The notes under the pieces were generated by a model. The model was not told the DNA's origin. It worked only from the letters and a program-made list of their open reading frames with translations, and did not search any database. From an uncultured Clostridia bacterium (GTDB lineage Bacteria; Bacillota; Clostridia; Oscillospirales; Oscillospiraceae): a stretch of 64,000 bases of DNA. The stretch spans positions 1 to 64,000 of the forward strand of contig CANSAE010000001.1 of assembly GCA_947644595.1 (NCBI GenBank), read 5' to 3'. The position numbers were made by a program, and so were the translations under genes. Shown here piece by piece: positions 61,310-64,000 of the stretch (positions within the stretch are counted from its first letter, which is position 1; the number at the start of each line of letters is the position of its first letter).

Positions 61310-61903
61310 TCAGGCTGCGGAGAAGTATTCCACCATACCCTCGGAAGCGGGATCAGTCAGGCTGGTGAACACAAGGCAGGCCATGTAACTGCCGACTTTC
61401 AGCAGATAGTACTCCTGATACATCTGGCCGCCGACAGATGCGGGCATGACGGTGAAGGTCTTGCCGCCCAACTCCGTGGTGTAGGTATCGCCGCACACAT
61501 AGCTGCTGTCCAGCTGACCTTTCACGGCTTCGGCATAATCTTCCTCGGAATAGGAGGTGCCGCCGGGGGTGAGTGCCAGGTTTTCGTACATAATCATCAC
61601 GTTGGTGTTGTCAGGCGCGATGGCGATCATGTCATACACGGTGGACAGTTCCAAGTATTTCTTTTGCAGCGCATTGGCGTCGGTGGTGTCCAGCGCAACG
61701 TTCATCATGGCATTCAGCTCTTCTTCGGAAGCCAGGGTCCAGTCATCGGGCGCCTCAAACTTGATGCCCGCGAAGGTGCTGGTGTAAGTATTGCCGGACA
61801 TCGTGCCGCGGGAGAATTCCACTTTTTCTTCTTTCTTACCGCATGCAGTCAGGGTGCCAAGCATAAGAACAATGCTCAAAACCAATGCGATTGTCTTTTT
61901 CAT
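61310..61903 (-). CDS. Lipoprotein of unknown function
   Basis: 197 residues. MKKTIALVLSIVLMLGTLTAC is a lipoprotein signal with lipobox LTAC (Cys 21), then KKEEK. The mature part has SFAGIKFEAPDDWTLASEEE-like sequence (TFAGIKFEAPDDW), a pattern found in small surface or stress-related lipoproteins with a PsbP/MOG1-like fold; that fold is only my inference. AAGGAG precedes ATG 61903. It lies inside what is usually an unbroken rplU-rpmA-obg block. Confidence 0.78.
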   Translation of the reverse strand: MKKTIALVLSIVLMLGTLTACGKKEEKVEFSRGTMSGNTYTSTFAGIKFEAPDDWTLASEEELNAMMNVALDTTDANALQKKYLELSTVYDMIAIAPDNTNVMIMYENLALTPGGTSYSEEDYAEAVKGQLDSSYVCGDTYTTELGGKTFTVMPASVGGQMYQEYYLLKVGSYMACLVFTSLTDPASEGMVEYFSAA

Positions 61904-61942
61904 TTCTCAGTTCTCCTTTTTCACATTTTTATGCATTTACGC

Positions 61943-61977
61943 AAAAACGGGCAGATACGAAGCCGTATCTGCCCATT
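61943..61977 (-). terminator. Terminator after rpmA
   Basis: Minus strand GGGCAGATACG-GCTT-CGTATCTGCCC followed by GTTTTTGC. Confidence 0.9.
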
Positions 61978-61984
61978 CAAGCCA

Positions 61985-62245
61985 TTACTGGGTGATCTCG
62001 TAAACGGAGACCTTTTTGCGATCTTTACCCATACGCTCGAATTTGACGACGCCGTCGACTTTCGCATACAGAGTATCATCACTGCCCTTGCCCACGTTGG
62101 TGCCAGGATGGATTTTTGTCCCGCGCTGTCTGACAAGGATATTACCGGCCAAAACATGCTGACCGTCGGCTTTTTTGGGTCCAAGACGTTTCGACTCACT
62201 ATCGCGGCCGTTCTTGGTGGAGCCCATACCTTTTTTATGAGCCAT
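61985..62245 (-). CDS. rpmA: Ribosomal protein L27
   Basis: 86 residues: [41 protein letters not shown] and [10 protein letters not shown]. The start is fixed: GGAGG lies before ATG 62245 and an in-frame TAA lies 6 bases upstream of it. So there is no N-terminal extension of the kind that most Firmicutes L27 proteins carry for cleavage by the Prp protease, and no prp gene lies between rplU and rpmA. Confidence 0.98.
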   Translation of the reverse strand: MAHKKGMGSTKNGRDSESKRLGPKKADGQHVLAGNILVRQRGTKIHPGTNVGKGSDDTLYAKVDGVVKFERMGKDRKKVSVYEITQ

Positions 62246-62283
62246 ACTTTACACCTCCATGTATCTGAAGTAAGGAAACGCGA

Positions 62284-62598
62284 TTAAGCGTTGATGGTTT
62301 CAATCTGAACCTTGGTGTAGGGCTGTCTGTGACCCTGCGTGCGCTTGTAGCCTTTTTTGGGCTTCATCTTGAACACACGGATCTTCTTGCCGCGGCCGTT
62401 CTTTACCACATTGGCGGAGACGGTAGCGCCTTCCACAACGGGGGTGCCGAACTTGGTGCTGCCCTCGTCGATTACAGCCAGAACACGGTCAAACTTCACA
62501 GTATCTCCGGCTTCCACGTTCAGCTTCTCAATGAACAGAACGTCGCCTTCAGCCACGCGGTACTGTTTGCCACCGGTCTCAATGATTGCATGTTTCAT
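62284..62598 (-). CDS. rplU: Ribosomal protein L21
   Basis: 104 residues: [47 protein letters not shown] and [19 protein letters not shown]. Normal length. It is followed 38 bases later by rpmA. GGAAG-type ribosome-binding site before ATG 62598. Confidence 0.98.
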   Translation of the reverse strand: MKHAIIETGGKQYRVAEGDVLFIEKLNVEAGDTVKFDRVLAVIDEGSTKFGTPVVEGATVSANVVKNGRGKKIRVFKMKPKKGYKRTQGHRQPYTKVQIETINA

Positions 62599-62713
62599 GC
62601 TTTATATCTTCCTTTCTTCCAGGTCTCGCTCTTATGGGTGAAAACCGAAGTCTTACTTTTGGACCCACTCAATGCGGCCTTGGTAGAGTACCATATTTTC
62701 CTGCATTTGTCAA
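62599..62713 (-). promoter_or_regulatory. rplU promoter and L21-type leader
   Basis: Minus strand TTGACA (62713-62708), 17 bases, TACTCT (62690-62685). The 80-base leader can fold GTGGGTCCAAAAG...TTTTCACCCA around ACTTCGGT and ends with GAGCGAGACC before the ribosome-binding site, similar to the L21 leader that autoregulates rplU in Firmicutes. The leader match is from memory. Confidence 0.65.
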
Positions 62714-62755
62714 CTGAAATTCCAAAAGTTTTCCTTGATTTTTGGCGATTTTGTC

Positions 62756-63727
62756 CTACTTTTTTCGTACGGACACATCACCGGAAGAAAGCCGGGCTGT
62801 TGAGCCGTCCTGATAGGTGACAATGAGAGAGAAATCATCACCGATGCCTTTCACGATAGCCGGACAAGAGGTTTCTCCCCTCAGGACATCCACGGTCTCT
62901 CCAGTGAGCATGGAACGGCGGCGGTATTCGGGCAGAAACTCCTTATCCTGAATATTGGGATAGAGGCAGAAAAATCGATCCAACACAGCGGCAACCAATC
63001 GACAGCGCAGATCATTGTTGTTGCGGTCCTCAAACAAAGCGCCCGCTTTGCTTTTGATATCTGCCGGAAAGCCTTCTTGGGGAAGGAACAGATTGATACC
63101 GATTCCCAACACTGCATAATGCAGCCCGCCGCTTTCCAGATCCAGAGAAGCTTCTGTCAGAATGCCGCAGACTTTTTTTCCGTTAATGTAAATATCATTG
63201 ACCCATTTGATCTGGGTTTCCTGACCGGATAGCTCCTCAATGGCCTGCGCGCAGGCAACGGCGGCGCAGGTAGTGATCAAGAGACTTTGCTCTGCGCTGA
63301 GTTTCGGACGAAGCAGAATGCTGAAATACACGCCGGTTCCGGGCGGGGAGTAGAAACTTCTGCCCATACGCCCTTTTCCGGCAGTTTGACTTTCCGCAAC
63401 GATGACATATCCTTCATTTTTCCCGGACTCCGCGGCCTGTTTTCCCAGTGCCATCGTTGTAGTGACGGTTTTTGCATACTCCAATATCAAATCTTTATGC
63501 TGCAAATACTGGAAGATGCCGGGAACAGATAAGGAATCGCCGTTGTCCAGCAGTACATAACCGCGGTTTGGGACACCCTGAATATGATATCCGTCGGTTT
63601 GAAGCCGTTGAATGGCTTTCCATACAGCATTCCTGCTTACACCAGTTTTTTCGGCAATTTCGGCACCGGACAGATAGTCTCCTTGATGCGCCAAGAGCAG
63701 GGATAGTACAGTGTTTTTCAGTGTCAT
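62756..63727 (-). CDS. birA: Biotin--protein ligase / biotin repressor
   Basis: 323 residues. N-terminal winged helix (about 1-60: LSGAEIAEKTGVSRNAVWKAIQRLQ, GYHIQGVPNRGYVLL), central catalytic domain with biotin loop ESQTAGKGRMGRSFYSPPGTGVYFSILLRP and KWVNDIYINGKKVCGILTEA, and a C-terminal SH3-like domain. The DNA-binding domain means it can also repress biotin genes. ATG 63727 is chosen over ATG 63733 because GGAG would be only 2 bases from the latter. It follows bioY directly. Confidence 0.94.
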   Translation of the reverse strand: MTLKNTVLSLLLAHQGDYLSGAEIAEKTGVSRNAVWKAIQRLQTDGYHIQGVPNRGYVLLDNGDSLSVPGIFQYLQHKDLILEYAKTVTTTMALGKQAAESGKNEGYVIVAESQTAGKGRMGRSFYSPPGTGVYFSILLRPKLSAEQSLLITTCAAVACAQAIEELSGQETQIKWVNDIYINGKKVCGILTEASLDLESGGLHYAVLGIGINLFLPQEGFPADIKSKAGALFEDRNNNDLRCRLVAAVLDRFFCLYPNIQDKEFLPEYRRRSMLTGETVDVLRGETSCPAIVKGIGDDFSLIVTYQDGSTARLSSGDVSVRKK

Positions 63728-63729
63728 TG

Positions 63730-64000
63730 TCATTGCTCCGTGTTTACTTTCAAATACGGGCTTAGCCGGCGTACCAGTATGGCAGACAGAGCGATTTTTA
63801 CAGCGTCGGGAATAAGATATGGCGCCACGCACATGGCAAAAGCTGCTTGGTAGCCTATAGGACCTGTTTTTGCGGCGTATACTGTTACAAACCATACCGT
63901 CCCAAACAGATACAGCAGTACTTCACCAAGTATCATGGAGAAGATTAATACAGAAAATCTTGACCTAAAACGCTCCGTCAAAAAACCTATGCACGGCGCC
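63730..64000 (-). CDS. bioY: BioY biotin transporter subunit, C-terminal part
   Basis: About 89 residues visible, continuing past the right edge. The in-frame sequence reads APCIGFLTERFRSRFSVLIF and continues with GEVLLYLFGTVWFVTVY and FAMCVAPYLIPDAVKIALSAILV, the last three helices of the S component of an ECF biotin transporter. Its stop overlaps the birA start region, and coupling with birA fits biotin uptake under repressor control. Internal TTG codons are not starts. Confidence 0.88.
   Translation of the reverse strand, partial: APCIGFLTERFRSRFSVLIFSMILGEVLLYLFGTVWFVTVYAAKTGPIGYQAAFAMCVAPYLIPDAVKIALSAILVRRLSPYLKVNTEQ

Overview
The window looks like a chromosomal segment of a Gram-positive, endospore-forming Clostridia species, most likely of the Oscillospiraceae / Flavonifractor-Oscillibacter type. 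The reasons are the gene order priA-def-fmt-rsmB-rlmN-stp-prkC-rsgA-spoVM, sporulation genes (spoVM, a DUF3794/LysM coat-type protein, yunB), the c-di-AMP pair cdaA-cdaR, remA, strong GGAGG ribosome-binding sites, TTG and GTG starts, and several Clostridia-restricted DUF families. The species assignment is inference. I see no insertion sequence, integrase, prophage or CRISPR array.

Layout. 1-1000: a tRNA cluster (Glu, Lys, Asn, Met, Trp) with a 5S rRNA gene that has its own promoter and no 23S beside it. 1.1-6.1 kb: a Bce-type antimicrobial-peptide sensing and export module (broken membrane gene, response regulator, sensor kinase, ABC ATPase, permease). 6.2-7.7 kb: a DUF5685 protein and a J-domain protein. 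7.7-15.5 kb (mostly minus strand): a P-loop ATPase, a TauE/SafE exporter with a small XRE regulator, a broken DUF6809 gene, a ClC channel, and a MacB-like ABC transporter whose permease is frameshifted. 15.5-19.7 kb: a GldA/F/G + DUF4340 ABC module. 19.8-25.7 kb: the glycogen operon glgB-glgA-GH13. 

25.9-44.1 kb (plus strand) is housekeeping: lysA-like, ispD-ispF, a Se/S carrier-like protein with a class V aminotransferase, cdaA-cdaR, rseC, yicC, remA-gmk-rpoZ-priA-def-fmt-rsmB-rlmN-stp-prkC-rsgA. 44.2-46.0 kb is a compact spore-morphogenesis block with a 22-residue SpoVM. Then come yebC, rnpB (minus) divergent from murD, two tandem M42 peptidases, a methionine-gamma-lyase-family enzyme, yunB-ligA, a DUF2156 protein, an acyl-CoA ligase plus acyltransferase pair resembling a split Aas, obgE, rpmA-rplU, and birA-bioY running off the right edge.

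Two patterns stand out. All five apparent frameshifts lie in accessory genes of the first 15 kb, while about 45 kb of later genes read through intact. In several places a hairpin arm contains the next gene's ribosome-binding site or lies against its promoter, suggesting local control of co-transcribed genes.
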